Notes under the pieces: model-generated
What the model was told of the DNA's origin: nothing
Seen by the model: only the letters and a program-made list of their open reading frames with translations
Databases searched by the model: none
Part shown: positions 47,691 to 56,678 of the stretch, in pieces
Position numbering within the stretch: position 1 is the stretch's first letter
Layout of the letters: each line of letters begins with the position of its first letter
Position numbers and translations under genes: made by a program
NCBI GenBank assembly: GCA_039030075.1
Contig: JBCCEW010000018.1
Coordinates: 52,857-116,856, forward strand
Origin: Myxococcota bacterium
GTDB lineage: Bacteria; Myxococcota_A; UBA9160; SMWR01
Direction: 5' to 3'
DNA: 64,000 bases

Positions 47691-47837
47691 GGGGCAGGGC
47701 GTACGAGCGTTCAGGGGAGGTCGAGAAACCCGACCCCCCATCACCCCAACCCTTCGAACCTCCAGATCACCACCATCCCACGGGATCGGGCTTCGGCCCG
47801 GCCCTCGACCTGCCGAGAACCACCCCAGGAGTCCACC

Positions 47838-48884
47838 ATGTCCGTTCCCTTCCCCGACCTGCGCAACCGAGACCTCACCGTGGCCGTCGTCGGCGCCACG
47901 GGTGCCGTCGGCGAAGTGCTCCTCGACATCCTCGCCAAGCGCGACTTCCCGATCGGCGAGCTGCGCCCGCTGGCCAGCGGTCGCTCGGCCGGCTCGAAGG
48001 TGGCCTTCCGCGGCGAGCAGGTGGAGGTGGCCGAGGCGAAGCCCGAAGCCTTCGAAGGCGCGGACCTGGTCTTCTTCGCCGCCACTGGCGGCCTCTCGAA
48101 GACCCTCGCGCCCGAAGCGGCGAAGCGGGGGGCCATCGCCATCGACAAGTCGAGCACCTGGCGGATGGATCCGACGGTTCCCCTGGTGGTGCCCGAGATC
48201 AACGCCGATGCCCTCGACGGGCACCAGGGCATCGTCTCGTGCCCCAACTGCACCACGATCGGCTTCGTGATGGCCCTCGAACCCCTGCGTCGCGCTGCCG
48301 GCCTGAAGGAAGTCGTCGTGACCACCCTGCAGGCCGTGTCGGGTGCGGGTCGCGACGGCATCGACGAGCTCGAGGCCCAGCAGGCCGCCCTGGCGGGCGG
48401 CGGTACGCCCGAGGCGAGCATCTTCGCGGCCCCGATCGCGAACAACGTCGTGCCGCTCTGCGAGAACTTCCGCGACGACGCCTTCTCCACCGAGGAGGTG
48501 AAGCTCCTCTTCGAGACCCGCAAGATCCTGTCCGAGCCCGATCTCTCGGTGACCATGACCTGCGTGCGCGTGCCGGTGCCGGTGGGCCACGCCGCGTCCG
48601 TGCTCGTGGAGACCGAGCACGTGCTGGCGCCGGAAGCCGCGCGGGCCGCGCTCGCCGAGTTCCCGGGTGTCGAGGTGGTCGACGACCCGGACGCGCGCGT
48701 CTTCCCGACGCCCGCCGACGTCGTGGGCCGCGACGAGGTGCTGGTGGGTCGTGTGCGCAAGGACCTCGAGAGCGATCGCCTCTGGCTCTGGCAGGTGTCG
48801 GACAACCTGCGCAAGGGCGCGGCCACCAACGCGGTGCAGATCGCCGAGGCGCTGCGGCTGCGGCCGCCGGTGGTGCGCCGCTAG
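47838..48884 (+). CDS. asd: Aspartate-semialdehyde dehydrogenase
   Basis: The 348-residue protein has an ATG with AGGAG upstream. The NADP-binding start is VAVVGATGAVGEVLLDIL and the catalytic Cys lies in SCPNCTTIGFVMAL. VTTLQAVSGAGRDGI and VRVPVPVGHAASV are conserved blocks. It reduces aspartyl phosphate to aspartate semialdehyde, the branch point to Lys, Met and Thr. The Thr-rich attenuator upstream suggests control by threonine supply. Confidence 0.96.
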   Translation: MSVPFPDLRNRDLTVAVVGATGAVGEVLLDILAKRDFPIGELRPLASGRSAGSKVAFRGEQVEVAEAKPEAFEGADLVFFAATGGLSKTLAPEAAKRGAIAIDKSSTWRMDPTVPLVVPEINADALDGHQGIVSCPNCTTIGFVMALEPLRRAAGLKEVVVTTLQAVSGAGRDGIDELEAQQAALAGGGTPEASIFAAPIANNVVPLCENFRDDAFSTEEVKLLFETRKILSEPDLSVTMTCVRVPVPVGHAASVLVETEHVLAPEAARAALAEFPGVEVVDDPDARVFPTPADVVGRDEVLVGRVRKDLESDRLWLWQVSDNLRKGAATNAVQIAEALRLRPPVVRR

Positions 48885-48963
48885 CGCTCCCAGCGGTTCG
48901 AAAACTGCGCGGGTGTGAAGCGCTTCATCGGGGTCCCCGGATCGAACGCCGATCCTTTGGCCC

Positions 48964-50184
48964 ATGGAGTCGCGCGCGCGAGACCCGTTCCGGAGCGTCC
49001 CCGCCCAGCGGTCGCAGGACCGCGCGCGCCTGACGGGAGCGTTCGCGGCCTTCTCGATCGCAGAAGGTGCGATCTGGATTGCGCTGCTCGTGTACGCGTA
49101 CGAGCGCGGCGGGGTGGCCGAAGCCAGCGCGCTCGCGATCCTGCTGCTGGCGCCCAGCGCCGTGCTCGCGCCCGCGTTCGGGGCGCTCGCGAGTCGGTCC
49201 GGGCCCGTCCTGCGCCGAGCGCTGGGCCTCCAGGCCGGGCTGGCCGCAGGCGTCGGCGCCGTGTTGGCGGGCTTTGGAGACGGGCTCTGGCCCTATGCCG
49301 GGGCCGCGCTCCTGTGCGCTTCCCTCTCGGCGACGCGCCCGATCGTGTCCACGCTGCTGCCGGTCGTGTCGGGACCGGCTCCGCAGCTATCGAGGGCCAA
49401 CGCGATGATCGTCCTCTTCGAAGGGGTCGGCGATCTCGCGGGGCCCCTCCTCGCCGCGCTCGTACTCGGCGCGGCCGGGCCGGCGGCCGTGCTCTACGTG
49501 GCGTCGGTCCTGCTGGCCGTCGCCGCCTGGACGACCCGCGCAGCGCACGTGCCCGATCACTCGGACGCTGGCATCACGCCCGCCCCTTCGCCCCTCGCAC
49601 TCACACCCGACCGCTGGCTCCTCGTGACCTGTCTCGCGCTGCCCACCCTTTTGTTCGGCGCGGTCGAGCTGCTGGCACCGGCCATCGGCGCCGAGATGCT
49701 CGGCGTGACCGGGCAGGTGGCGGGCTACCTCGTGGCGATGCTGGGCTGCGGCGGCGTGGCGGGTGCCTTGCTCGCGCGCACGGTCGGTACGCGTTCGGAC
49801 CTGGTGCGGCGTCACGGCGTGGCGACGCTGGTTTCGGCCGCCGCGTTCTTCGGCATCGGCGCCAGCTACGACGTATGGACCACTCTGTTCTTGCTCTTCC
49901 TCTGCGGCGTCGCGAACGGCTACGCCTGGGTGGTCGGGATGTCGCTCGTGCAACGGGTCGCCACCAACGCCGAGCGCGGGTTTCTGTTCGGGATGCTCGA
50001 GAGCGGGGAGGCGATCGGACTGGCCCTCGTCACCCTCGGCATCGCGGCGGTGACCGTGGGGCTCGGTGTTCGGGGAACCTTCGCGATCTTCGGCATGTGC
50101 ATCGCCTGCATCGTGCTCGTCTCGCAGCTGCGACTGCGCGGGATCGGGAAGCTGGCGACGCTCCCGAGCTGGGCGGCGCGCTAG
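48964..50184 (+). CDS. MFS transporter
   Basis: The 406-residue protein has about 12 helices. The N-terminal half begins LTGAFAAFSIAEGAIWIALL and has the loop SGPVLRRALGLQ, a weak version of the MFS motif. The second half begins near LLVTCLALPTLLFGAVELLA. The overall pattern resembles drug-efflux or enterobactin-exporter-like MFS proteins (MFS_3). The substrate is unknown. It follows asd with a short gap and precedes a Nudix gene. Confidence 0.88.
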   Translation: MESRARDPFRSVPAQRSQDRARLTGAFAAFSIAEGAIWIALLVYAYERGGVAEASALAILLLAPSAVLAPAFGALASRSGPVLRRALGLQAGLAAGVGAVLAGFGDGLWPYAGAALLCASLSATRPIVSTLLPVVSGPAPQLSRANAMIVLFEGVGDLAGPLLAALVLGAAGPAAVLYVASVLLAVAAWTTRAAHVPDHSDAGITPAPSPLALTPDRWLLVTCLALPTLLFGAVELLAPAIGAEMLGVTGQVAGYLVAMLGCGGVAGALLARTVGTRSDLVRRHGVATLVSAAAFFGIGASYDVWTTLFLLFLCGVANGYAWVVGMSLVQRVATNAERGFLFGMLESGEAIGLALVTLGIAAVTVGLGVRGTFAIFGMCIACIVLVSQLRLRGIGKLATLPSWAAR

Positions 50185-50195
50185 GCTTCGCCGCC

Positions 50196-50747
50196 ATGAG
50201 CGGACCCAAGCCGTGGCGAGTGCACCGTGTCGAAACGATCCAGGAGTGTCGCGTCTTCTCGGTGACGCGGATGGACACGCGCTCGCCGCGCACCGGTGAC
50301 GATCACCACTTCTTCGGCATCCAGAGCACCGACTGGGTGAATGTCCTGCCCATGACGCCCGAGGGCGAAGTCGTGCTGGTGCGCCAGTATCGTCACGGCT
50401 CGGGCACGATCACCCTCGAGACGCCCGGCGGCATGGTCGACCCGGGTGAGGCGCCCGCCGAGGCGGCTGCCCGGGAGCTCCTCGAGGAGACCGGCTACCA
50501 GCCCGACGCACTGATTCCGTTGGGTCACATCAACCCGAACCCGGCGCTCTTCGACAACCGGCTCCACGGATTCCTGGCGAAGGATGCGCGCCGCGTCGCC
50601 GAGGTGCGCAACGAAAGCACCGAAGAGACTCACGTAGAACTCCTGCCCTGGGAGGAGCTGCGGGCCCAGATCCGCGCGGGAAAGATCGACCACGCGTTGG
50701 TGGCGACCGTCGTCTACCTCTACGAGCTGTGGCGGAGTGAGGGCTAG
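50196..50747 (+). CDS. Nudix hydrolase (ADP-ribose pyrophosphatase-like)
   Basis: The 183-residue protein contains the full Nudix box GGMVDPGEAPAEAAAREL followed by LEETGY (GX5EX7REUXEEXGU). The preceding VNVLPMTPEGEVVLVRQYRH is the usual ADP-ribose pyrophosphatase N-terminal beta region. It hydrolyses nucleoside diphosphates linked to another moiety, most likely ADP-ribose. It begins 12 bases after the MFS stop, so the two may be cotranscribed. Confidence 0.95.
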   Translation: MSGPKPWRVHRVETIQECRVFSVTRMDTRSPRTGDDHHFFGIQSTDWVNVLPMTPEGEVVLVRQYRHGSGTITLETPGGMVDPGEAPAEAAARELLEETGYQPDALIPLGHINPNPALFDNRLHGFLAKDARRVAEVRNESTEETHVELLPWEELRAQIRAGKIDHALVATVVYLYELWRSEG

Positions 50748-50792
50748 GGCCTCGCGCCGCCCAGCCCCGACTCTGGCTCGACCTCCTCCGGT

Positions 50793-52031
50793 TCAACCCG
50801 GCTCGATACCCTCCGGCGCAATCCGACTGGGCGGCGGTAGCAGCCAGGGCAACAGCGCCAACAGCAAGAGCAGCCCGACGCCGCTGATCTGGTAGGGAAG
50901 GTCGGTGCCCGCCCAATCGAGCAGCGCGCCGGCGCCGAGATTCGAGAGCAGGCCACCGACGCTGACGCCGACCAGCGCCAGCAGGTTCTGACCGGTCGAG
51001 CGCAGCGCATCGGGGACGACGGCTTCCACGTAGAGCGGCGCGCCGATCACGATCCCCGCGACCGTCACACCGTGCAGCGCCTGCACCGGCGTCACCCACC
51101 ACGACTCGGGTGCGAAGCCGCACACGAGCCAGCGCACCGCTGCCGCGCCGACGCCCACGGCCAACACGCCGCGCGCGCCGAGCCGTTCGAGGGTCACGCC
51201 CGAGTAGAGGATCAGCGGCACCTCGAGCACGAGCATCCACACCCACAGCGTGCTGACCGTGTCGAGGCTGCCGCCGTGGGCGCGCACGAAGAGCGGGAAG
51301 ATCCCCATGGGTCCCTGCATGAAGAGATAGGCGAGAAAGCCGAACGCCAGCACGCGCAAGAAAGGCCAGTGGCGCAGCAGGGAGCGCCACTCGTGCTTCT
51401 CGGCGCGCACCGCGAGCGCCTCCTTGCGGGGCAGCGTCAGCGCCACGAGGCCCGCGATGACGACGGCGATCGCAGCCGCCGGAAACATGACGCGCAGCGC
51501 GGGCTCCGATGGACCGTCCGCGACGGGCGCGAGCCCACGGCTCGCTTCGATGGCATCCAAGAGATAGGGGAAACCGACGACGAGCAGGCCGAAGCCGATG
51601 GTCCCCGCCGTGCGACACAGACCGAAGGCGTGCTTGTGGAGATCCTGGGTGAGCGCGAAGGTCACCGACATCGCGGTAGGAATCAGCGGCGTCGAGAAGA
51701 ACGCGAGCAGGGTCGTCAGCAGCAGAACACCCGCGAAGCCCTCGCCGAAGGCCAGGGCGGTGTGACCCAACCCCGTCCCGATCGCGAGCAGGGCCAGCAT
51801 GCCCACGCGGTTCCCCGAGCGGTCGGCCAGCATGCCGAAGAAGGGTTGGGCCGCGATCGCGACCAGCGGCGGGGCCGCGAGCACCATGCCCACCTGCCAA
51901 CCCGAGAGGGCGAGGTTCTCGCGCAGGTAGAGGCTGAAGAACGGAAAGAAGAGTCCCAGGCTGCCCAGCGCGAAGAACCAGAACACGGACATCCCGACGG
52001 TGCCCGTGCGCGACGCGGCGTCGCGGCTCAT
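50793..52031 (-). CDS. MFS transporter, nucleoside symporter/LacY-like
   Basis: The 412-residue protein has 12 helices. The N-terminal motif GWQVGMVLAAPPLVAIAAQP and the loop GMLADRSGNRVGMLAL match the MFS_1-like/nucleoside:H+ symporter branch. GPMGIFPLFVRAHGGSLDTV is typical of helix 7-8. The start overlaps the stop of the cobaltochelatase-like gene upstream (ATGAG region), so the genes are translationally coupled. Confidence 0.9.
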   Translation of the reverse strand: MSRDAASRTGTVGMSVFWFFALGSLGLFFPFFSLYLRENLALSGWQVGMVLAAPPLVAIAAQPFFGMLADRSGNRVGMLALLAIGTGLGHTALAFGEGFAGVLLLTTLLAFFSTPLIPTAMSVTFALTQDLHKHAFGLCRTAGTIGFGLLVVGFPYLLDAIEASRGLAPVADGPSEPALRVMFPAAAIAVVIAGLVALTLPRKEALAVRAEKHEWRSLLRHWPFLRVLAFGFLAYLFMQGPMGIFPLFVRAHGGSLDTVSTLWVWMLVLEVPLILYSGVTLERLGARGVLAVGVGAAAVRWLVCGFAPESWWVTPVQALHGVTVAGIVIGAPLYVEAVVPDALRSTGQNLLALVGVSVGGLLSNLGAGALLDWAGTDLPYQISGVGLLLLLALLPWLLPPPSRIAPEGIEPG

Positions 52032-52393
52032 TCGTCGGTGGCGTCCACTCGATCGAGCAGTAGCGAGACCAGACGGGGGTCGAAACCGAAGGGTTCGGCC
52101 AGGCGGATCGCCACGTTCGGGTGCGCCCGGCGCGCGGCGTCGGCCAGCTCGGGCATGTCGCGCTGGGTGTGGCGACCCGGTCCGAGGAAATAGGGGAACA
52201 CGACCACCTCGGAGGCGCCGGCTTCCACGCAGCGGGCCACGCCGGCGAGGACGTCAGGCTGGGCGATCTCCATGTGCGCCGCCTCGACGATCACGCCCGG
52301 GCGCGCGTCGCGGACCGCCTCGGCGACCCGCTCGAGCGCGCGGTTCGCCTCTTCTCGTCGGCTGCCGTGATCGACCAGCAGGATCGCCTTCAC
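52028..52393 (-). CDS. CbiX-type sirohydrochlorin chelatase
   Basis: The protein has 121 residues from a GTG at 52393. It opens KAILLVDHGSRREEANRALE, the CbiX/SirB start with the metal-binding His (DHGSR). EAAHMEIAQPDVLAG carries the second metal ligand and FPYFLGPGRHTQRDMPE the third. Single-domain CbiX inserts Co2+ or Fe2+ into sirohydrochlorin for cobalamin or siroheme. It is the middle gene of a ferredoxin-CbiX-MFS operon on the minus strand. Confidence 0.92.
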   Translation of the reverse strand: MKAILLVDHGSRREEANRALERVAEAVRDARPGVIVEAAHMEIAQPDVLAGVARCVEAGASEVVVFPYFLGPGRHTQRDMPELADAARRAHPNVAIRLAEPFGFDPRLVSLLLDRVDATDE

Positions 52394-52472
52394 CCGAGCG
52401 TCCTCGCTTCGCGGTCGGGCCCTGCCGCCGGGCCGAGTTCGGCCCGTCGGGCGACAACCCGTCGTCTGGTGC

Positions 52473-52763
52473 CTACCAATAGGGCGCCGAGATCCGCAGA
52501 TCGCCCGCGACGCGCAGACGACAGGCGAGCCGTAGGTTCGGGTCGATGCGGTTGCGTTCCCGCGTGCGCTCTTCGGCCGCATCGGCCTGCGGCAGCGATT
52601 CACCGCCCGCCAGGATCTCGACACCGCAGCGACCGCAGAGGCCTTCCTGTCCGCAGGCACGGGCGAGGGGCAGGCCCGCTTCGCGCACCGCTTCGGAGAG
52701 CCGTGTGCCCGACGGCACCCGGATCGCGCGGCCCAGCTTCGGGAAGGAAACCTCGAAATCCAT
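52473..52763 (-). CDS. 2Fe-2S ferredoxin (adrenodoxin/phthalate-type)
   Basis: The 96-residue protein has the ligand set ACGQEGLCGRCGV with a fourth Cys in LRLACRLRV (C-x5-C-x2-C ... C), typical of plant-type or ASKHA-linked ferredoxin domains. It is the first gene of a three-gene minus-strand operon with CbiX and an MFS transporter. An electron donor role for tetrapyrrole metabolism is suggested by context only. Confidence 0.92.
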   Translation of the reverse strand: MDFEVSFPKLGRAIRVPSGTRLSEAVREAGLPLARACGQEGLCGRCGVEILAGGESLPQADAAEERTRERNRIDPNLRLACRLRVAGDLRISAPYW

Positions 52764-52853
52764 CGCCGCAGCGTAGGGCGAGGGTGGGGGGCGTGCAAAA
52801 CGCGCGCGGCCTTCGCTGCCACCGGGCCCGTCGGAACCCGTATACTCCGGCCC

Positions 52854-53579
52854 ATGCCCACCGCCGGAATCCTCGTCATCGGCAACGAGATCCTCTCCGG
52901 GAAGGTCGTCGATACCAACTCACCGTATCTGTGCCGCGAGTTGCGGGCGCTGGGCGTCGACGTCGAACGCATCATCACGATCCCCGACGAGATCGACGTG
53001 ATCGCGAAGTACGTGAAGGAGCTCTCCGACGCGTACGACTTCGTGTTCACCTCGGGCGGCATCGGCCCGACCCACGACGATCTCACCATCGAGGGAGTGG
53101 CCGCGGCCTTCGGTCGCAAGGTGGAGCACAGCGATTCGATCGCGGCACGCATCGAACGCGCGATGGGCGAGAAGCCGAACGCCAGTCAGCTCAAGATGGC
53201 GCAGATCCCGGCCGGCGCGAACCTGCTCGACTCGGGCGACTTGTGGTTCCCGCTGGTGGTCGTCGACAACGTCTACATCTTCCCGGGGATTCCCGAGCTT
53301 CTCCGCAAGAAGTTCGAGTCGGCGCGCAGTCGTTTCCGCGGTGTCCCCTTCGTGTTGAAGCGCGTGTACGTGCGCCAGATGGAGAGCGAGATCGCCGAGG
53401 ATCTCCACGATCTGTTGAAGGAGTTTCCCGAACTCCATCTCGGCTCCTATCCGCGCATCCAGGAAGAGAGCTTCCGCGTCATGCTCACCCTCGAGTCCCG
53501 CGACGCCGGCTACGTGCAGCGCGCGCTCGACTCGCTGCTCGGACGGTTGCCCGAGAGCGCCATCCATCGGGTGGAGTGA
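52854..53579 (+). CDS. CinA/MoCF-biosynthesis-domain protein
   Basis: The 241-residue protein opens AGILVIGNEILSGKVVDTNS, the molybdopterin-binding (MoaB/CinA) start. FVFTSGGIGPTHDDLTIEGV is the signature SGGxGPTxDD motif. IFPGIPELLRKKFE is also standard for CinA N-terminal domains. It lacks the C-terminal CinA amidohydrolase domain. Members may act on nucleotides such as FAD, NMN or ADP-ribose. The DUF4079 gene downstream overlaps it by four bases. Confidence 0.9.
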   Translation: MPTAGILVIGNEILSGKVVDTNSPYLCRELRALGVDVERIITIPDEIDVIAKYVKELSDAYDFVFTSGGIGPTHDDLTIEGVAAAFGRKVEHSDSIAARIERAMGEKPNASQLKMAQIPAGANLLDSGDLWFPLVVVDNVYIFPGIPELLRKKFESARSRFRGVPFVLKRVYVRQMESEIAEDLHDLLKEFPELHLGSYPRIQEESFRVMLTLESRDAGYVQRALDSLLGRLPESAIHRVE

Positions 53580-54019
53580 CGGACCCGGCTGCCAGCGAGA
53601 TCGCGGCGCGTTGGGGCGCCTACCTCCATCCGGCCTGGATGGTGATCGCGCTGGGCGGATGCGTCGCTGCACTGCGCATCGGCCTCGGCTTGCGGCGGGC
53701 GTATCAGAAGCGCACGGCCCCGCCTCAGGGAGCGCGCGCGTTGCATCTGCGGATCGCGAAGCCCGCGGTGGTGGCGGTGCTGATCGGTGCGATCGGCGGT
53801 CCGCTGTCGGTATGGCTCTTCCGTGACTGGACGCCGATGAGCACCTTCCACGCCGTGCTCGGCGGTACGACCGCGGTGCTCTTCGGCGGCGCGGCGCTCC
53901 AGGGGCGCCGGCTCGAGCAGGGCGATCGCAGCGCACGAAACGCCCACGCCTGGCTCGGGGGGGGTGCCGTCGTACTGGGGCTCGCCGCGGCGATCGCCGG
54001 CTTCGTGCTCTTGCCCTAG
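53576..54019 (+). CDS. DUF4079 membrane protein
   Basis: The protein has 147 residues from a GTG overlapping the CinA-like stop (GTGA). Four helices are visible: YLHPAWMVIALGGCVAALRI, AVVAVLIGAIGGPLSVWLF, FHAVLGGTTAVLFGGAAL and AHAWLGGGAVVLGLAAAIA. The His residues in STFHAVLGGTT and RNAHAWLGG and the layout match DUF4079, a cytochrome b561-like family known in cyanobacteria. Function unknown. Confidence 0.8.
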   Translation: MTDPAASEIAARWGAYLHPAWMVIALGGCVAALRIGLGLRRAYQKRTAPPQGARALHLRIAKPAVVAVLIGAIGGPLSVWLFRDWTPMSTFHAVLGGTTAVLFGGAALQGRRLEQGDRSARNAHAWLGGGAVVLGLAAAIAGFVLLP

Positions 54020-55026
54020 CGGTCGGCGAGCTGGGCCCGCAGCAGGGGCGTCGCGGCCGCCGCGATCGCTTCTCCGGCCAGCGCATGCCCCTCGGCGTTC
54101 GGGTGCCAGGGATCGAACCACCCCTCGACCTCCTGGCGGACCGCTTCCTTCCCGTGCGCCGCGTAGATCGGCAGCAGGTCGACGACCGCGAGTCCGGCAG
54201 CCTCGGCTTGTGCGGCGAGCGACGCGTGAAGCTCCGCGAAGGACGAGTCCACGAGCTCGCGGTCGGCTTCGAGCACCGGGTGAATCACGAAAAGGGTGGG
54301 GGTGGCGTGCTGGGCAGCGAGTTCGCCGATTCGCGCGATCGACGCGGCGACCTCGTCGGCGTACGCGCAATGGATCAGCCGATGGAACTCGTCGTCGCAG
54401 CCGCGCGCCGCCCACCGCTCGCGCAACTTGAAGTGGAGTCGCTCGAGGGCGTGCCAGACGTGGACCCGGGGCCGCACGTAGAAGCGACCCAGGCGTCCGT
54501 TGGCGTTGTGGTGCACCGGGTCCGCCGGATCGTTGAGGACGTAGCTCCATACGACCAGATCGGGCGCGTAGCGGTACGCCTCGGTCTCCAACAGGAACAG
54601 CTCTTGCGAGGTCGAGTAGCCCGTGCGCGCCAGGTTGACGGCTTCCGCCGCGACGCCCGCGCGCGCCAGGGCATCGACGGTGGCCTGGTCGAAGCGCTCG
54701 GCCACCTCGACGCCCGAGCCGACGGCCACCGAGTCGCCGAGCACGACCAGGCGTTGCCGGCCTTCGGGCTTCTCCAGCGTTCGCTCGCGGTCCCGATAAC
54801 CGGCGGCGTTGTGGCCGCAGCGGTTCGGCGCGTAGCGATAGATGAGGTCCGTGTCGGCCTCGGTGCAGAGCTCGCGCGTCGGGTCGCGCGCGAGGATGCG
54901 GTCCAGGCGCCGCGCATACTGCACCCGCAGCACCACTTCGGCGATGCTCGTCACCACCAGCAGAGAGATGAGGGCCAGCAGCGGGCCGCCGATCCAGGCG
55001 AGGTTGCGGCGGTCGGGCTGCGCCAT
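54016..55026 (-). CDS. Membrane-anchored SGNH hydrolase
   Basis: The protein has 336 residues from the ATG at 55026; the longer frame is not protein-like. One N-terminal helix (GGPLLALISLLVVTSIAEVV) anchors a periplasmic SGNH/GDSL domain: RLVVLGDSVAVGSGVE (block I Ser) and DPWHPNAEGHALAG (block V Asp and His). VNLARTGYSTSQELFLLE and WSYVLNDPAD give the Gly/Asn blocks. It is probably an acyl-ester hydrolase or O-acyltransferase-like protein. It converges with the DUF4079 gene, overlapping its stop. Confidence 0.88.
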   Translation of the reverse strand: MAQPDRRNLAWIGGPLLALISLLVVTSIAEVVLRVQYARRLDRILARDPTRELCTEADTDLIYRYAPNRCGHNAAGYRDRERTLEKPEGRQRLVVLGDSVAVGSGVEVAERFDQATVDALARAGVAAEAVNLARTGYSTSQELFLLETEAYRYAPDLVVWSYVLNDPADPVHHNANGRLGRFYVRPRVHVWHALERLHFKLRERWAARGCDDEFHRLIHCAYADEVAASIARIGELAAQHATPTLFVIHPVLEADRELVDSSFAELHASLAAQAEAAGLAVVDLLPIYAAHGKEAVRQEVEGWFDPWHPNAEGHALAGEAIAAAATPLLRAQLADR

Positions 55027-55211
55027 GCGGGTCAGCCTACCCCCGCGCGGCGCGCCCTGCCCGCAGTGCACGCGGCTCTGCGCCCCCGGACTCCCCGATT
55101 TTCCGAGTCCCTGATTTCCGGACCCTTTCACTCCCTGCGGCGCACGGCGCGGCACAAGCTTCTGGGCGTCGGGTCTCCGCGCGCATAGACTGTGCGCAAC
55201 CCGAGGTTCCC

Positions 55212-56420
55212 ATGAAGACACTCGTCGACGTCGAGAAGGGCGAGATCCACAACATGGATCCCGAGTTCGCGCGTTGCCCCCATGCGGCCTACGCCCAGGT
55301 GCGCGAGCAGTGCCCCGTCGGTCGGTCGTCGTTCAACGGCGCGGTGATTCTGGCGCGTTACGAAGACGTGGCCTGGGCGCTACGCCAACCGGAGCTCTTC
55401 TCGTCGAAGATGGACTTCAAGGTGCTGCTCGGAAACGAGCGCCCCATGATTCCGCAGCAGGTCGATCCACCCGAGCAGACCCGCTACCGCCGGCTGCTCG
55501 ACCCTCACTTCTCCCGCAAGAAGATGGAGAAGCTCGCCCCGCAGATCCGTGATCACGCCAATCAATTGATCGACGGCTTCATCGACGACGGTGGCTGCGA
55601 GTTCGACGCAGCCTTCGCCATCCCGCTGCCGTGCACCGCGTTCCTCGCGCTCTTTGGTCTGCCCGCGTCCGAGCTCCAGAGCTTCCTCGAGATGAAGGAC
55701 GGCATCATCCGGCCCCAGAATCTCGTGCCCGAGGGCGGCGATACCTCCTTCGAGGCCATGACCGAAGCGCGTCGCGCGACGGGCCGCCGCATCTACGCCT
55801 ACTTCCAGGACGAGATCGAGACGCGTCGCAGGCGTCCCGGAGACGGGCTCCTCGAGCAGCTGCTGGTCGCCGAGATCGAGGGCGAGAAGCTCGACGAGAA
55901 CGAGATCCTCGACATCTGCTTCCTGCTGCTCCTGGCCGGGCTCGACACGGTCACCGCGACCCTCGGCTGCAACATCGCGTACCTGGCGGCAAACCCGGAA
56001 GAGCGCCGCCTCCTGGCCCAGGACACGCCGGTCGTGCCCGGCGCGGTCGAAGAGCTGCTGCGGTGGGAGACGCCGGTGACGAGCGTCCCCCGCATCGCCA
56101 CCCAGGACGTCGCCGTCGGCGACGTCACGATCCGCGAGGGCGAGCTCGTGAGCCTGATGCTCGGCGCCGCGAACACCGACGGCGCGCACTTCAGCGAGGC
56201 GGACACCGTCGATTTCGGCCGCGAGCGGAACCTGCATCTGGCCTTTGGCGGCGGTCCCCACCGCTGCCTCGGATCCCACCTGGCGCGCATGGAGCTGCGC
56301 GTCGCGATGGAGGAATGGCATCGCCGCCTGCCCGACTACGAAGTCGCTCCCGGCAAAACGCCGCGCTACTCGCCGGGCATTCGCGAGGTGATGTACCTGC
56401 CACTCGTCTGGAACCGCTGA
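55212..56420 (+). CDS. Cytochrome P450
   Basis: The 402-residue protein has the I-helix motif LLLAGLDTVTATLG, the K-helix ExxR in AVEELLRWE, and the heme-binding loop AFGGGPHRCLGSHLAR with the Cys ligand. The length is normal for a soluble bacterial P450. It uses electrons from a ferredoxin to hydroxylate an organic substrate, which is unknown. The 3Fe-4S ferredoxin gene lies 39 bases downstream, which suggests a redox partner pair. Confidence 0.96.
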   Translation: MKTLVDVEKGEIHNMDPEFARCPHAAYAQVREQCPVGRSSFNGAVILARYEDVAWALRQPELFSSKMDFKVLLGNERPMIPQQVDPPEQTRYRRLLDPHFSRKKMEKLAPQIRDHANQLIDGFIDDGGCEFDAAFAIPLPCTAFLALFGLPASELQSFLEMKDGIIRPQNLVPEGGDTSFEAMTEARRATGRRIYAYFQDEIETRRRRPGDGLLEQLLVAEIEGEKLDENEILDICFLLLLAGLDTVTATLGCNIAYLAANPEERRLLAQDTPVVPGAVEELLRWETPVTSVPRIATQDVAVGDVTIREGELVSLMLGAANTDGAHFSEADTVDFGRERNLHLAFGGGPHRCLGSHLARMELRVAMEEWHRRLPDYEVAPGKTPRYSPGIREVMYLPLVWNR

Positions 56421-56459
56421 GCGCGGCGTGCAGGCCATGATGCGCGAAGCACGCTGACG

Positions 56460-56678
56460 ATGGCCCCGCGCGTGCGCTTCGATGCGGCCAGATGCGTCGG
56501 GCACGGTCGCTGCTACGTGCTGGCGCCCGAGGTCTTCGGCGAAGACGAGGCGGGCCACTGCGTGGTGCTCGAGCCGGCGCCTTCCGGCGCGCTCGTCGAC
56601 GCGGCGCGACTCGGTGCTTCGAACTGTCCCGAGGACGCCCTCGCCGTCGAAGACGGCGAGGGGTCGGATCCTGCCTAG
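56460..56678 (+). CDS. 3Fe-4S ferredoxin (P450 partner type)
   Basis: The 72-residue protein contains DAARCVGHGRCYVLAPEVF with the C-x2-H-G-x-C arrangement and a last Cys in GASNCPEDAL. This is the layout of 3Fe-4S ferredoxins that serve P450s in Actinobacteria. The position directly after the P450 gene supports an electron-donor role. Its end overlaps the convergent acyltransferase stop by four bases. Confidence 0.93.
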   Translation: MAPRVRFDAARCVGHGRCYVLAPEVFGEDEAGHCVVLEPAPSGALVDAARLGASNCPEDALAVEDGEGSDPA

